The notes under the pieces were generated by a model. It worked only from the letters and a program-made list of their open reading frames with translations. It had not been told where the DNA came from and did not search any database. Positions 14,881 through 23,049 of a DNA stretch of 42,669 bases are shown piece by piece; within the stretch, counting starts at the first letter, position 1; every line of letters begins with the position of its first letter. This stretch comes from Victivallales bacterium (GTDB lineage Bacteria; Verrucomicrobiota; Lentisphaeria; Victivallales; UBA1829): contig JAEEQO010000004.1 in assembly GCA_016285335.1 (NCBI GenBank), positions 1 to 42,669 of the forward strand, written 5' to 3'. Both the position numbers and the translations under genes were made by a program.

Positions 14881-16401
14881 ATGAGTCCGGTTGTAAAAAT
14901 CATTGTATTCCTGATCCTTTTCTTGTATCTGCTGCCATTTATGACAGCATTATGCTGTTTTTTTCCTATCCTCCGGCATTTCTTTTTTGCCGGGATGCTT
15001 TATTTTACGACGAACGAATATTCGATCAACATTTATCCTCTTCCGAGTTGGCGCGGCACGGCGCGCGGTTACGCGTTTACCGCCGTCTCGTTATTTGCCT
15101 TCCCGCTGCTGATGAGCATGATACTCAGTACTAAATACAAGATCCGTTTGTTTCCGCCGGGCTTTTTTTTCTACTTCCTGTATTATCTTGCGATTCTGCT
15201 TTCCGGTATCAATGCGGTTCACATGCACCAATGGGGCTTTGAAGTCTACAAGATGTTCTGGATGTACATAACGTTTCTGGCAGCTTTCAATTACTTGAAC
15301 AACAGCAAGGATCTTAGTTTCTTCGCTTATCTGGTTTGTTTTATCCTGATCATGCTGTTTCTGGTGGGCTTTGACCAGAAGTACAGGATCGGAATATACC
15401 AGATACGTTCAACGTTCCCGCATCAGAATTCATTGTCGCTGTTTCTGGAGCAGTACGGGCTATTGATGCTGGGCATCCTGATGAACGAGAAAATGAACAG
15501 GCTGCTGTTCACCTTAACAATGTTTGCATTCGGCGGTTCGGTCCTTCTGATCATCTTCACATATTCCCGCGGCGGTCTTGTGATCTATTTCGGCGGCATC
15601 GCCATTGTCTGCGCCCTGTCTATCCTCGTTAACGGGTTTTCGGTCCGCCGTCTTACCCTCATGCTGATTGGCCTGATCGTCATGTTGAGCGTGGTCGGAT
15701 ATGCTCTGCCGCGCATCATCCTGCGATTCACAAAAGCGCCTGAAGCATCGAAGAATACACGAATCGCACTCGCCCTGGCATCAAAACAAATGGCCAACGA
15801 TTACCGGCTCGGCGTAGGGGCAAACAATTACTCGGAGTACTCCGGATCGAATTATGCCTACACAGAGCAGAAGGATTACCATCCGCCCGGGGAGCTTGGA
15901 GGAATCGTTGAAACGATCTATCTGCTGGTCGCCGCCGAATGCGGCTGGTATGGGATGGTGCTTCTGATTCTATGGTTCCTATATTATTATTTCTCCATCA
16001 TAATAAGCATGTTCGTCCTCAGGAAAAAGCCATGTTGCGGCATCGCGATTGGAATTTTCGCCGGATTGACCTGCAACTACTGGCATTCCACATTGGAATG
16101 GAGCTTGAAACAGTACAATAACTTTGCCGGCCAGATGATCCTTTACGCCTTGATCGGTGTTCTGGCTGTCAAAAGAAAGAGCATCAAGGCCGCATACCAG
16201 CGGAGTCTGCAAAATAATACCTTGCCGAAAGGAAAAAACGGGGCCGTTCCCGTTCCGGTCGCCCCGGTTCCCGAACCGGTCGCCCCGGTTCCCGTGGAGG
16301 TCGCCCCGGTTTCCGAACCGGTCGACGCTATTCCCTCTCCAGAGGAAGTGGAAAGCAGGGAACAGCCCGGAACCTCGATTTCCCGGGAGGCCTTGCAATG
16401 A
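14881..16401 (+). CDS. Wzy/O-antigen ligase-type polysaccharide polymerase with Pro/Val-rich tail
   Basis: The 506-residue protein has about ten or more hydrophobic helices and a long loop (about 290-345) with short motifs of the O-antigen ligase/polymerase family, near KNTRIALALASKQMANDYRL and VGANNYSEYS. Its place after the export gene fits a polymerase that joins lipid-linked repeat units in the periplasm. Residues about 452-482 are a Pro/Val/Ala repeat tail (PVPVAPVPEPVAPVPVEVAP), written by near-identical DNA repeats around 16240-16322. Start 14881 lacks a well-spaced Shine-Dalgarno; AAAGGA lies about 17 bases upstream. The stop overlaps the next ATG (16398-16401). Confidence 0.8.
   Translation: MSPVVKIIVFLILFLYLLPFMTALCCFFPILRHFFFAGMLYFTTNEYSINIYPLPSWRGTARGYAFTAVSLFAFPLLMSMILSTKYKIRLFPPGFFFYFLYYLAILLSGINAVHMHQWGFEVYKMFWMYITFLAAFNYLNNSKDLSFFAYLVCFILIMLFLVGFDQKYRIGIYQIRSTFPHQNSLSLFLEQYGLLMLGILMNEKMNRLLFTLTMFAFGGSVLLIIFTYSRGGLVIYFGGIAIVCALSILVNGFSVRRLTLMLIGLIVMLSVVGYALPRIILRFTKAPEASKNTRIALALASKQMANDYRLGVGANNYSEYSGSNYAYTEQKDYHPPGELGGIVETIYLLVAAECGWYGMVLLILWFLYYYFSIIISMFVLRKKPCCGIAIGIFAGLTCNYWHSTLEWSLKQYNNFAGQMILYALIGVLAVKRKSIKAAYQRSLQNNTLPKGKNGAVPVPVAPVPEPVAPVPVEVAPVSEPVDAIPSPEEVESREQPGTSISREALQ
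16240..16322 (+). repeat. Short tandem repeats encoding the Pro/Val tail of the polymerase
   Basis: Units built on GGTCGCCCCGGTT and CCGAACCGGTCG recur several times with small differences. They encode PVAPVPEPVAPVPVEV-type residues in frame. Confidence 0.75.
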
Positions 16402-17549
16402 AGCTGCCCGAATGGAAACAGTGTACCGGCTGCGGCGCCTGTGCAGATGCCTGCCCTGCTGCCTGCATTTCCATGGAAACGTCGGAAGAGGGATTCCTTT
16501 TCCCGGTCGTGGACGATTCCCGATGCACGGGATGCGGGATCTGCGGATCGGTCTGCCACGTGCTGAATCCGCCGGAAAAACGGATGCCGGAGAAAGCTTT
16601 CGCCGCATGGTCGCTGGATGATTCCGTCCGAACATCCAGTTCATCGGGCGGCGTTTATTCCGTGCTCGGGGAGCATGTTCTCCGCAACGGCGGCATTATC
16701 GGCGGCTGCAGGTTCGATCAGAACATGGTTCTGAAGCATGAACTCTGCGACGTTCCCGGATGTACGGTGCGTTTCCGCGGATCGAAGTACGTCCAATGCT
16801 TCACGGATGGCGTTTATCGCAAGATCAGAAATGAACTGGAAAACAGGAAAACGGTCCTTTTTGCCGCGACGCCCTGCCAGGTCGCGGGACTGCTGGCTTA
16901 TTTGAAAAGACCGTATGACAACCTGTTCGTCTGCGATGTGGTCTGCCACGGCGTTCCGAGTCAGAAGATACTCCGGAGCTATCTCGCGCGGCACAAACTC
17001 TCTCCTGATCCCGGACGCTCCGTCATTGCGTTCCGCGATCTGAACGGCTGGGGCGATTTCTACGTCAGGATCACCGATCAGGACGGAAAAGAATGGAAAG
17101 CCGACGACACGAACAACGAATTCATTCGCGCGTTCCTGTCCGGGTATGACTACAATGAAGCGTGTTATGCATGTCCGTATGCCTGCATCGAGCGGACTGG
17201 CGATCTGACGCTTGCGGATTTCTGGGGCCTTGGAAAAACGACGCCGTTCAGCGGCGATGCCACGCGCGGCTGCTCGCTGATCCTCGTCAACACCCGGAAG
17301 GGCGCCGATCTGCTTGAATCGGTCCGGGACAAGCTCTTCCTGGAGGAACGTACGATCGAGGAGGCCCGACAGGGAAACGGCCAGCTCAGGGCACCCATGC
17401 AGCGGCCGCCGATGCGCGACGAATTCTATCACATGGACTGGGAAACGATCGCGCCCCGGATCAATTACGGCAAGGCATCGCCTCTCCGTCGCGTTTTGCG
17501 GTTCAGCAAACGCACTGTCATGAAGCTGGTGGGAGGGAATGGCAGATGA
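16398..17549 (+). CDS. FrhB-like 4Fe-4S protein of exopolysaccharide loci (coenzyme F420 hydrogenase beta-subunit family)
   Basis: The 383-residue protein starts with two 4Fe-4S ferredoxin motifs (Cys 9, 12, 15, 19 and Cys 43, 46, 49, 53). These are followed by an FrhB N-terminal region (SSSSGGVYSVLGEHVL, GSKYVQCF, ATPCQVAGLLAYL) and the C-terminal region (CDVVCHGVPSQ, CYACPYACIERTGDLTLADF). In archaea FrhB reduces F420, but homologues in bacterial surface-polysaccharide loci sit beside pyruvyl transferases and have unknown redox roles. That pairing is seen here: the pyruvyl transferase gene follows directly. The start overlaps the polymerase stop (ATGA). Naming a reaction would be guesswork. 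Confidence 0.85.
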   Translation: MKLPEWKQCTGCGACADACPAACISMETSEEGFLFPVVDDSRCTGCGICGSVCHVLNPPEKRMPEKAFAAWSLDDSVRTSSSSGGVYSVLGEHVLRNGGIIGGCRFDQNMVLKHELCDVPGCTVRFRGSKYVQCFTDGVYRKIRNELENRKTVLFAATPCQVAGLLAYLKRPYDNLFVCDVVCHGVPSQKILRSYLARHKLSPDPGRSVIAFRDLNGWGDFYVRITDQDGKEWKADDTNNEFIRAFLSGYDYNEACYACPYACIERTGDLTLADFWGLGKTTPFSGDATRGCSLILVNTRKGADLLESVRDKLFLEERTIEEARQGNGQLRAPMQRPPMRDEFYHMDWETIAPRINYGKASPLRRVLRFSKRTVMKLVGGNGR

Positions 17550-17595
17550 GAAGTCCGGGGTATTCAGGTCCAACAGAAAAAGAGGAGCTTCCGGC

Positions 17596-18810
17596 ATGAA
17601 AATTCTTCTGGGCGGTGTGCCGTTTGGCTGCGACAACATCGGAGACGAGGCGATCCTGGCCTCCGTGATCGGTCTCGTTCGCGGGATCTGCCCGGATTCG
17701 GAACTCATTGTGAGCACGGGCGATCGTGCCGGCACGGAACGCAAATTCGGGCTGAAGACCGTTCCTCTGTACGGATTCGATCCCGCCATGCCGGCGGAAC
17801 GTCTGCGCGAGTCGCTGGATGGCGTCGATGTCTATATCTGGGCGGGCGCGACAGGCTTGTCCGATTACCCGGAAATGGCCTGCACTCTGCTGGAGACCGC
17901 GCATTCATGCGGCGTCCGGACGATCGTCTGGGGCGTCGGCATGAACGACGTGTTCAATCCGGTCTATTTCACCTTGCACGGGAAAAAGAAGAAACTTGCC
18001 GATACGCTCAAATCCTGCACCGGCCTGGACCTGGAGAAACGCTGGATCGAACGTCGCGTCCGGTCCGTGCGCCGCCGGATTGCCGATACGCTCGGCCGCT
18101 GCGAACTGATCGTGCTCCGCGATGCGAAGTCGCTGAACGAACTCCGCCGCTGTGCGCCGTTTCCCCGCGCCGTCGCCGGAGCCGACACCGCGATCCTGCA
18201 AAAACAATGCCCCCCGGATGTGCTTCCGTGGAGCGATGCCGAACGCGATCTATTCCGGTCCGCGTCCGCGCGGATGGCCGTCTGCGTATCGGAGCAGAAT
18301 CAGATCCGCGAGCTCGACCAGTTCATCGGCTGGCTCGACGGCATGATCGAAACGCATCCCGGACTGCTTGTCGTGACCGTCCCCATGAACCCGAAGAAGG
18401 ACTACCGCGTCATGGCGGGGATGAAGGAGCGCTCGAAACACCCGGACCGCATCCTGTCGCTCCGTTTCTTCGAACCGGAGGAGGTGCAGACCGTCGCCGC
18501 CGGGTGTTCCGTGATCGTCAGCAGCCGTCTGCATCTGCTGATCCTGGGGCTGAACAGCCTGGTGCCGGGCGTCGGCATCGCCCGCGGCAGCAAGATCGAA
18601 TTTTTCCTTTCCCGGTTCGGCCTCGCGACCGCCGGGACCACCGACCGGCTCGATCTGCCTCGCCTGACCGAGTCCGTCGAATGGGCGCTCTCGCATCAGG
18701 ACGAGTTCAAAAGCCGCGCGGCCGCCGTCCGTGCGGAAATGCTGGCCGATCTGGACCGCGCGACCGCGCTTCTGAAGCAGACGCTGACGAATCCTCCTCA
18801 AAAGCAATAA
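17596..18810 (+). CDS. Polysaccharide pyruvyl transferase family protein
   Basis: The 404-residue protein belongs to the CsaB/WcaK pyruvyl transferase family, which adds ketal-linked pyruvate from phosphoenolpyruvate to sugars of surface polymers. Recognisable parts are the N-terminal GGVPFGCDNIGDEAILASVI and the C-terminal VIVSSRLHLLILGLNSLVPG. I chose the Met at 17596, which has AGGAG at 17582-17586; an ATG at 17539 would add 19 polar residues and overlap the previous gene. It follows the FrhB-like gene by 46 bases, a common pairing. Pyruvylation would make the exopolysaccharide acidic; this is inference from the family. Confidence 0.87.
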   Translation: MKILLGGVPFGCDNIGDEAILASVIGLVRGICPDSELIVSTGDRAGTERKFGLKTVPLYGFDPAMPAERLRESLDGVDVYIWAGATGLSDYPEMACTLLETAHSCGVRTIVWGVGMNDVFNPVYFTLHGKKKKLADTLKSCTGLDLEKRWIERRVRSVRRRIADTLGRCELIVLRDAKSLNELRRCAPFPRAVAGADTAILQKQCPPDVLPWSDAERDLFRSASARMAVCVSEQNQIRELDQFIGWLDGMIETHPGLLVVTVPMNPKKDYRVMAGMKERSKHPDRILSLRFFEPEEVQTVAAGCSVIVSSRLHLLILGLNSLVPGVGIARGSKIEFFLSRFGLATAGTTDRLDLPRLTESVEWALSHQDEFKSRAAAVRAEMLADLDRATALLKQTLTNPPQKQ

Positions 18811-18830
18811 TTTTCCGCTTAAGCCGCCTC

Positions 18831-20195
18831 ATGATCCTCATCGGAAAAATACTCGCATGGATCCTGCGGAACATCCTCACCATCGCGGTGATCACGGTGA
18901 TCCTGTGCCTTCTTGCGCCCGGGATCCGGGTTGCAAAGGAAAACGCCTCCAAGCTGACCGAACAGCGCGAGGCGGTCCAGGCACGCATCCAGTCCGTGGA
19001 GGACGAGATCGTCCAGTCGAAACAGGCGCTCGAAACCCGCCTTTCCATGCTGGACCACTGGCGACAGCAGCGGCGGGAATGCCAGGAACAGCTCGACAAC
19101 CTTCCCAGCTGGTGGCATCCGTATGACCGCACGACGGAATACATCCGGCTGAAGGCCGAACTGGAACGGCTGGATATTCAGATCAACACGCTCGAAGCCG
19201 GGGCGGACAAATGCCGGGAGACCCTCAATGCCCTTGTCCGGGAAAAGGACAATCTGGTCTCGCGGCTGGAGGAGATCCCGAAATCCGTCTACAACGAGTT
19301 TTCGCTCGAATGGAACAAACGCGGCATCCGGATCCTGCTCTTCACGATCTGTCTCGTGCTGTTCACGCCGCCGCTGTGGCTGGTCTTCATGTACTATGTC
19401 GCCGCCGCCATCGTCGAGAAGTTCCCGCCCATCCGCATCAGGTCCAAGTGCGCCGACGACGCGCCCGAACCGACGTTCCACCGTGCCGCCCGAAGCATCA
19501 CGTTCACGATCCCGGAGGGCCGCAAGTTCTATCTGCGGGCGCAGGGCGGCGACTGGGGCAAGGAACGCCGCGACGTGACCTGCCGGACCAAGCTCATGTG
19601 GCGCTGGGGCGCCCCGCTCGTCTCCATCGCCGCCGACCTCGTGGAACTCCTCGCCTACCGGAACGCCCCCGACGCGAAGACGCCGGGGCAGATCAAGCTG
19701 ACTTCGCCGAAGGACGACGAAGTATATATCCAGCAGATCGAGCTGAACGGCGGGCCGGGGCTGGTCCTGACGCCGCGCCATGTGATCGGCCTGACCGACG
19801 ACATCGAGGTCCGCACGGTCTGGAGCTTCAAGCTGCACAACATCATCTCGATGCGGCTCCGCCATATCGTGTTCTTCGGCACGGGCACCATTTTCATCAT
19901 CGGCGGACGCGGCATCGACGTGCAGAAGATCGAGCCCGGCTCTTCCGCGATCCACAAGATCGAGGACGGCGTGCTGGTCGGGTACGTGCCCGGCGCGGCG
20001 TATTCATTATGCCGCACCCAGACATTCTGGGCGTATTTCCGCGGCATGACCTCGCTGCTGGACTACAAGCTCTGCGGCGGCACGTTCCTGACGCAGAACC
20101 TGGTCGGGAAACAGGAAAAGGAAGTCCTCGGCAGCGGCCTCGACCGGTTCCTGTCCGTGCTGCTGAACGGCATCGGCAAGCTCCTCGGTTTCTGA
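18831..20195 (+). CDS. Membrane protein with coiled coil and an unrecognised (possibly AIM24-like) C-terminal domain
   Basis: The 454-residue product has a membrane helix at about 5-28, a charged coiled coil (about 35-150), a second hydrophobic stretch (about 165-195, ILLFTICLVLFTPPLWLVFM) and a C-terminal beta-rich domain. That domain includes TFTIPEGRKFYLRAQGGD, VFFGTGTIFIIGGRGIDVQK and GYVPGAAYSLCRTQTFWAYF; the last part weakly recalls AIM24-family proteins. It is the last gene of the exopolysaccharide region, 20 bases after the pyruvyl transferase gene and before a terminator. The start at 18831 lacks a clear Shine-Dalgarno, so translation may depend on the upstream gene. Its function is unknown. 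Confidence 0.65.
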   Translation: MILIGKILAWILRNILTIAVITVILCLLAPGIRVAKENASKLTEQREAVQARIQSVEDEIVQSKQALETRLSMLDHWRQQRRECQEQLDNLPSWWHPYDRTTEYIRLKAELERLDIQINTLEAGADKCRETLNALVREKDNLVSRLEEIPKSVYNEFSLEWNKRGIRILLFTICLVLFTPPLWLVFMYYVAAAIVEKFPPIRIRSKCADDAPEPTFHRAARSITFTIPEGRKFYLRAQGGDWGKERRDVTCRTKLMWRWGAPLVSIAADLVELLAYRNAPDAKTPGQIKLTSPKDDEVYIQQIELNGGPGLVLTPRHVIGLTDDIEVRTVWSFKLHNIISMRLRHIVFFGTGTIFIIGGRGIDVQKIEPGSSAIHKIEDGVLVGYVPGAAYSLCRTQTFWAYFRGMTSLLDYKLCGGTFLTQNLVGKQEKEVLGSGLDRFLSVLLNGIGKLLGF

Positions 20196-20225
20196 GGCGT
20201 TCGAGGAGAAATAACAGGGCAGGGG

Positions 20226-20261
20226 GCGGCGTTCGGTCCGCGTTGCGGATGCCGCGTTTTT
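20226..20261 (+). terminator. Terminator of the exopolysaccharide operon
   Basis: GCGGC (20226-20230) pairs with GCCGC (20251-20255) around an inner TCCGC-GTT-GCGGA hairpin, followed by GTTTTTCT. It lies 30 bases after the last gene. Confidence 0.7.
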
Positions 20262-20274
20262 CTGAAAGGGAGAA

Positions 20275-20349
20275 TCAGCGGAGGAAGGACCCGCAGCCCG
20301 CGAGCCCGGTCGTTGTTCAGCGGAGGAAGGACCCGTAGCCCGCGAGCCC
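20275..20349 (-). repeat. 33-bp direct repeat duplicating the 3' end of the amidase gene
   Basis: 20275-20307 and 20317-20349 are the same 33 bases with one difference (C at 20294, T at 20336). The second copy encodes the last residues of the amidase with its stop; the first lies just downstream of that stop and would encode GLAGCGSFLR plus a stop. Confidence 0.9.
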
Positions 20350-21819
20350 CGCGAGGATGCCGGAGACGATCTTGTTCTGATAATCGGCGGTCGTGATCTT
20401 CTTGAGCTCGGCGGTGTTGGAAAGATAGCCGACTTCGACCAGCACGGCGGGGCAGGTGGCGTTTCCGATCACGTAGATCGCCTGATGGCGGGTTCCGCGG
20501 TCGGTCCCGCCGGTCGCTGCGACCATGCCCTTCTGGATCTCGAACGCCAACCGCGAGCTGTTCGCATCGTATTCGTTCGCGGACTGCTTCGCCGTCTTGA
20601 CCTTGGAGCCCTTGGTCTCGGTGCCGCCGACGGGGACCGCGCGGTAGGTCTCGATCCCGGCGGGCGTCTTGTTCGTGGAGGAGTTGCAGTGGATGGAGAT
20701 GTAGAGGTCCGGCTTGTATTTCTTGCAGAGCGCGGCGCGGTCCTGAAGCGTCGGGTAGGTGTCGCCGGTGCGGGTCATGATCACGCGGAACCCGAGTTTT
20801 TCGAGCTGGGTCTGGAGTCGCTTGGCGATTTGCAGCGTGTAGACTTTCTCCTGATGCGAGCCGTTGACCGCGCCGGGGTCGGAGCCGCCGTGCCCGGCGT
20901 CGATCATGATGGTCTTCATGCCGAGCTTGACGGGCGTCTTGTAGCGGAGGAGCGGGTCGAGGCAGGTCAGGAAATCGACCTCCGAGATGTACGGCTCGTT
21001 GTTTTTGAGGAGCATGGGGTAGAGGAAATAGACCTGCGTGCCGTTGACGGTGCTTTCGCGGGTAGAGGTGGAAAGCGTGACCTTGCGCGTCTTGTCGTAA
21101 ATGGTCGCGCCTGTGGTTTTGCCGGATTTCTTCGTGAAGGCGAACGTGAGGCCGTAGTTGACGGCGACGTCGCGCAGATGCACGTATTTGACCTTGTCCT
21201 GCGTGATCCTGCGGAGCTTCATGGTCGAGACGTCCTTGTCTTTCGGCGAGGTCGTCTTTGCCTGCTGCGCCGCGGCGGCTTTCTGCTTCGCCTCTGCTTC
21301 GGCTGCCTTCTGCGCCGCGACCTTCTTCTGGATCGCCTGGGCTTCCTCCAGCGCGATCTGACGGCGCCTCTGAAGCTCTTCCGGGCTCAGGTCCCTGATC
21401 GCGACCGGATCATCCTTTGCGGGCGGGGGAGTGGACGCAGCGGACCCGACGGACTTGGCATTTGCGGCGGCTTTCGCGTCCGCGTCGGCCTTGGCTTTCG
21501 CGGCGGCAGCGGCGGCTTCCTGCTGACGCCGTGCGATGTCGGCTTTGTACTGTTCCAGCGCGGCGCGTTCGGCGGCGAGCGCGGCCTTCATGCGTTCCAG
21601 ACGGGCGCGTTCGGCGGCGATCTCCTCGGCGGTCGGGAGCTTGCTTGCGGTCTGCGAAGCCGTCGTCGCGGCTGCCTGGGCCGGTTTCGCCGCGGAAGCG
21701 GAAGAGGTTTTTACCTGGACGTCCGAGAGGGGAATGTCCGTGACAGTCTGGGCAAAAACGGCGGAAGCGGCCAGCAGAAGTCCGGCGGCGAGCATTGACT
21801 GGAGCAGAAGTTTGGGCAT
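20317..21819 (-). CDS. Secreted N-acetylmuramoyl-L-alanine amidase (AmiC/Amidase_3 family)
   Basis: The 500-residue protein cleaves the lactyl-amide bond of peptidoglycan in the periplasm. It has a signal peptide (about 1-24, ending FAQ), an Ala/Lys/Glu-rich coiled coil (about 60-200), a small domain (about 200-300, TMKLRRITQDKVKYVHLRDV) resembling the copper-amine-oxidase-like N-terminal domain, and the catalytic domain (302-500). Zinc ligands and the catalytic acid are visible as H310 (DAGHGG), E324 (HQEK), H377 (SIHCN) and E462 (VEVGYLSN). It starts three bases after the DUF4340 gene, with AGGAAG upstream, and ends the six-gene envelope operon. Its 3' tail is duplicated downstream. Such coiled coils often tie amidases to activators in cell division. 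Confidence 0.92.
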   Translation of the reverse strand: MPKLLLQSMLAAGLLLAASAVFAQTVTDIPLSDVQVKTSSASAAKPAQAAATTASQTASKLPTAEEIAAERARLERMKAALAAERAALEQYKADIARRQQEAAAAAAKAKADADAKAAANAKSVGSAASTPPPAKDDPVAIRDLSPEELQRRRQIALEEAQAIQKKVAAQKAAEAEAKQKAAAAQQAKTTSPKDKDVSTMKLRRITQDKVKYVHLRDVAVNYGLTFAFTKKSGKTTGATIYDKTRKVTLSTSTRESTVNGTQVYFLYPMLLKNNEPYISEVDFLTCLDPLLRYKTPVKLGMKTIMIDAGHGGSDPGAVNGSHQEKVYTLQIAKRLQTQLEKLGFRVIMTRTGDTYPTLQDRAALCKKYKPDLYISIHCNSSTNKTPAGIETYRAVPVGGTETKGSKVKTAKQSANEYDANSSRLAFEIQKGMVAATGGTDRGTRHQAIYVIGNATCPAVLVEVGYLSNTAELKKITTADYQNKIVSGILAGLAGYGSFLR

Positions 21820-21822
21820 GGG

Positions 21823-23049
21823 TCACTCTTCCTTTTTTTCGGCGGGTGCGGCGGGTGCGGCGGATGCGGCCGACGAACGGGGCGCGGCGGTTTTCGGCAA
21901 AGTCCTGACGGGCGGCTGTGCCAGAAGCTCCAGCAGTCCGGTCTTCAGCAGGAACACGCGTCCGTTCGCGGTGCGTTTTTCGTATTCGGCGCGGGAGGCG
22001 AGCTGTTTCTTGCGGTGTTCGAACGCGTCGTCTGGCTCGCCGATGAGGCGCTCGACGTTTTCGGGGTCGAACGTCACGGTCATGCGTCCGGCGTAGACGT
22101 CGGCGTCCGGATCCTCGGCCACGGCCTGGACTTTCGCGAATTCGAGCAGATACGCGAAGCCGTCGCCCATGACCGTCTGGAACATGTCATTGAACGCCAG
22201 GTCGTCCGGGGGATCTTTCACGAGGTCGGCGGAGAACGGCGCGGCGAGCGCGGAATACTTCCGGGAGAACGCCTCCATGTCGAGTTCGCCCTGCGGGAAA
22301 ACGAGCTGGAACTTGTCCTTGGTCGAGTTCACGAACCAGACGATCGAGAACGTCTCCGCGCCGGGGCGTTTCCGCTGGAACCGCGCGTAAACCGGGTTCT
22401 CCGGCTTGGAGAGGAACAGCGGTTCGATCCACTGGCGCGGGTTCGGCACGCACTTCTCGAACACGCGGGAAATGAGGAAGACGCGGCTGGTCTTGTCCGG
22501 GTACCACACGCGGACGTAGCGGCCGTCGTAGCCCTGCACCGCCAGGTTGCCGATGCGGTCGGCGGCGAGGCGCGTGTGGCCGCGTCCGAGCATGATGCGG
22601 AGGAGTTCCGCACCGTTTTCGCCTTTGAGCACGGCGAGGATGCCTTCGGAGTTCTTCAGGTCGGACGGAGCGCCGGGAGCCGCGATCTCCTCCGGCGAGA
22701 CCAGGTTCAGCTCCTTGTAGTCTTCAATGCCGGAGACTTCCAGCTCCTTCAGCGGGGCGGCCTTCGAAAGCCCTTCCAGCAGGTCGGCGACCTGCGCGGA
22801 TGCCGCCTGCGCTCCGTCGCGTTCCTTCACCGCCCAGTATTTGCCGTCCGCCACGAAGTCCAGCGTGCTTTTCTGCGTCCTCCAGGAGATTTCGAGCGTG
22901 CGGACGTCCTCCGGCAGGAACGCGGGCAGGGCGAGGCGGACGGATGCCGCTTCGGACGAGGCTTCGCGGCGGAGACGGAGCTCGGACACGACGGCGAGCG
23001 CCGTGACGAACAGGAGGAACAGGATGATGACGACTCTGCGTTTTTTCAT
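21823..23049 (-). CDS. DUF4340-family membrane-anchored protein
   Basis: The 408-residue protein has an N-terminal anchor (MKKRRVVIILFLLFVTALAV) and a large periplasmic region with DUF4340 character: KSTLDFVADGKYWAVKE, AAPLKELEVSG, and RLAADRIGNLAVQGYDGRYV. Members lie beside GldG-like ABC auxiliary proteins in many bacteria and their function is not established. I chose the start at 23049, which overlaps the upstream stop as ATGA; an in-frame Met at 23067 is the alternative. The C-terminus is an Ala/Pro-rich tail (AASAAPAAPAEKKEE). It is followed three bases later by the amidase gene. Confidence 0.83.
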   Translation of the reverse strand: MKKRRVVIILFLLFVTALAVVSELRLRREASSEAASVRLALPAFLPEDVRTLEISWRTQKSTLDFVADGKYWAVKERDGAQAASAQVADLLEGLSKAAPLKELEVSGIEDYKELNLVSPEEIAAPGAPSDLKNSEGILAVLKGENGAELLRIMLGRGHTRLAADRIGNLAVQGYDGRYVRVWYPDKTSRVFLISRVFEKCVPNPRQWIEPLFLSKPENPVYARFQRKRPGAETFSIVWFVNSTKDKFQLVFPQGELDMEAFSRKYSALAAPFSADLVKDPPDDLAFNDMFQTVMGDGFAYLLEFAKVQAVAEDPDADVYAGRMTVTFDPENVERLIGEPDDAFEHRKKQLASRAEYEKRTANGRVFLLKTGLLELLAQPPVRTLPKTAAPRSSAASAAPAAPAEKKEE

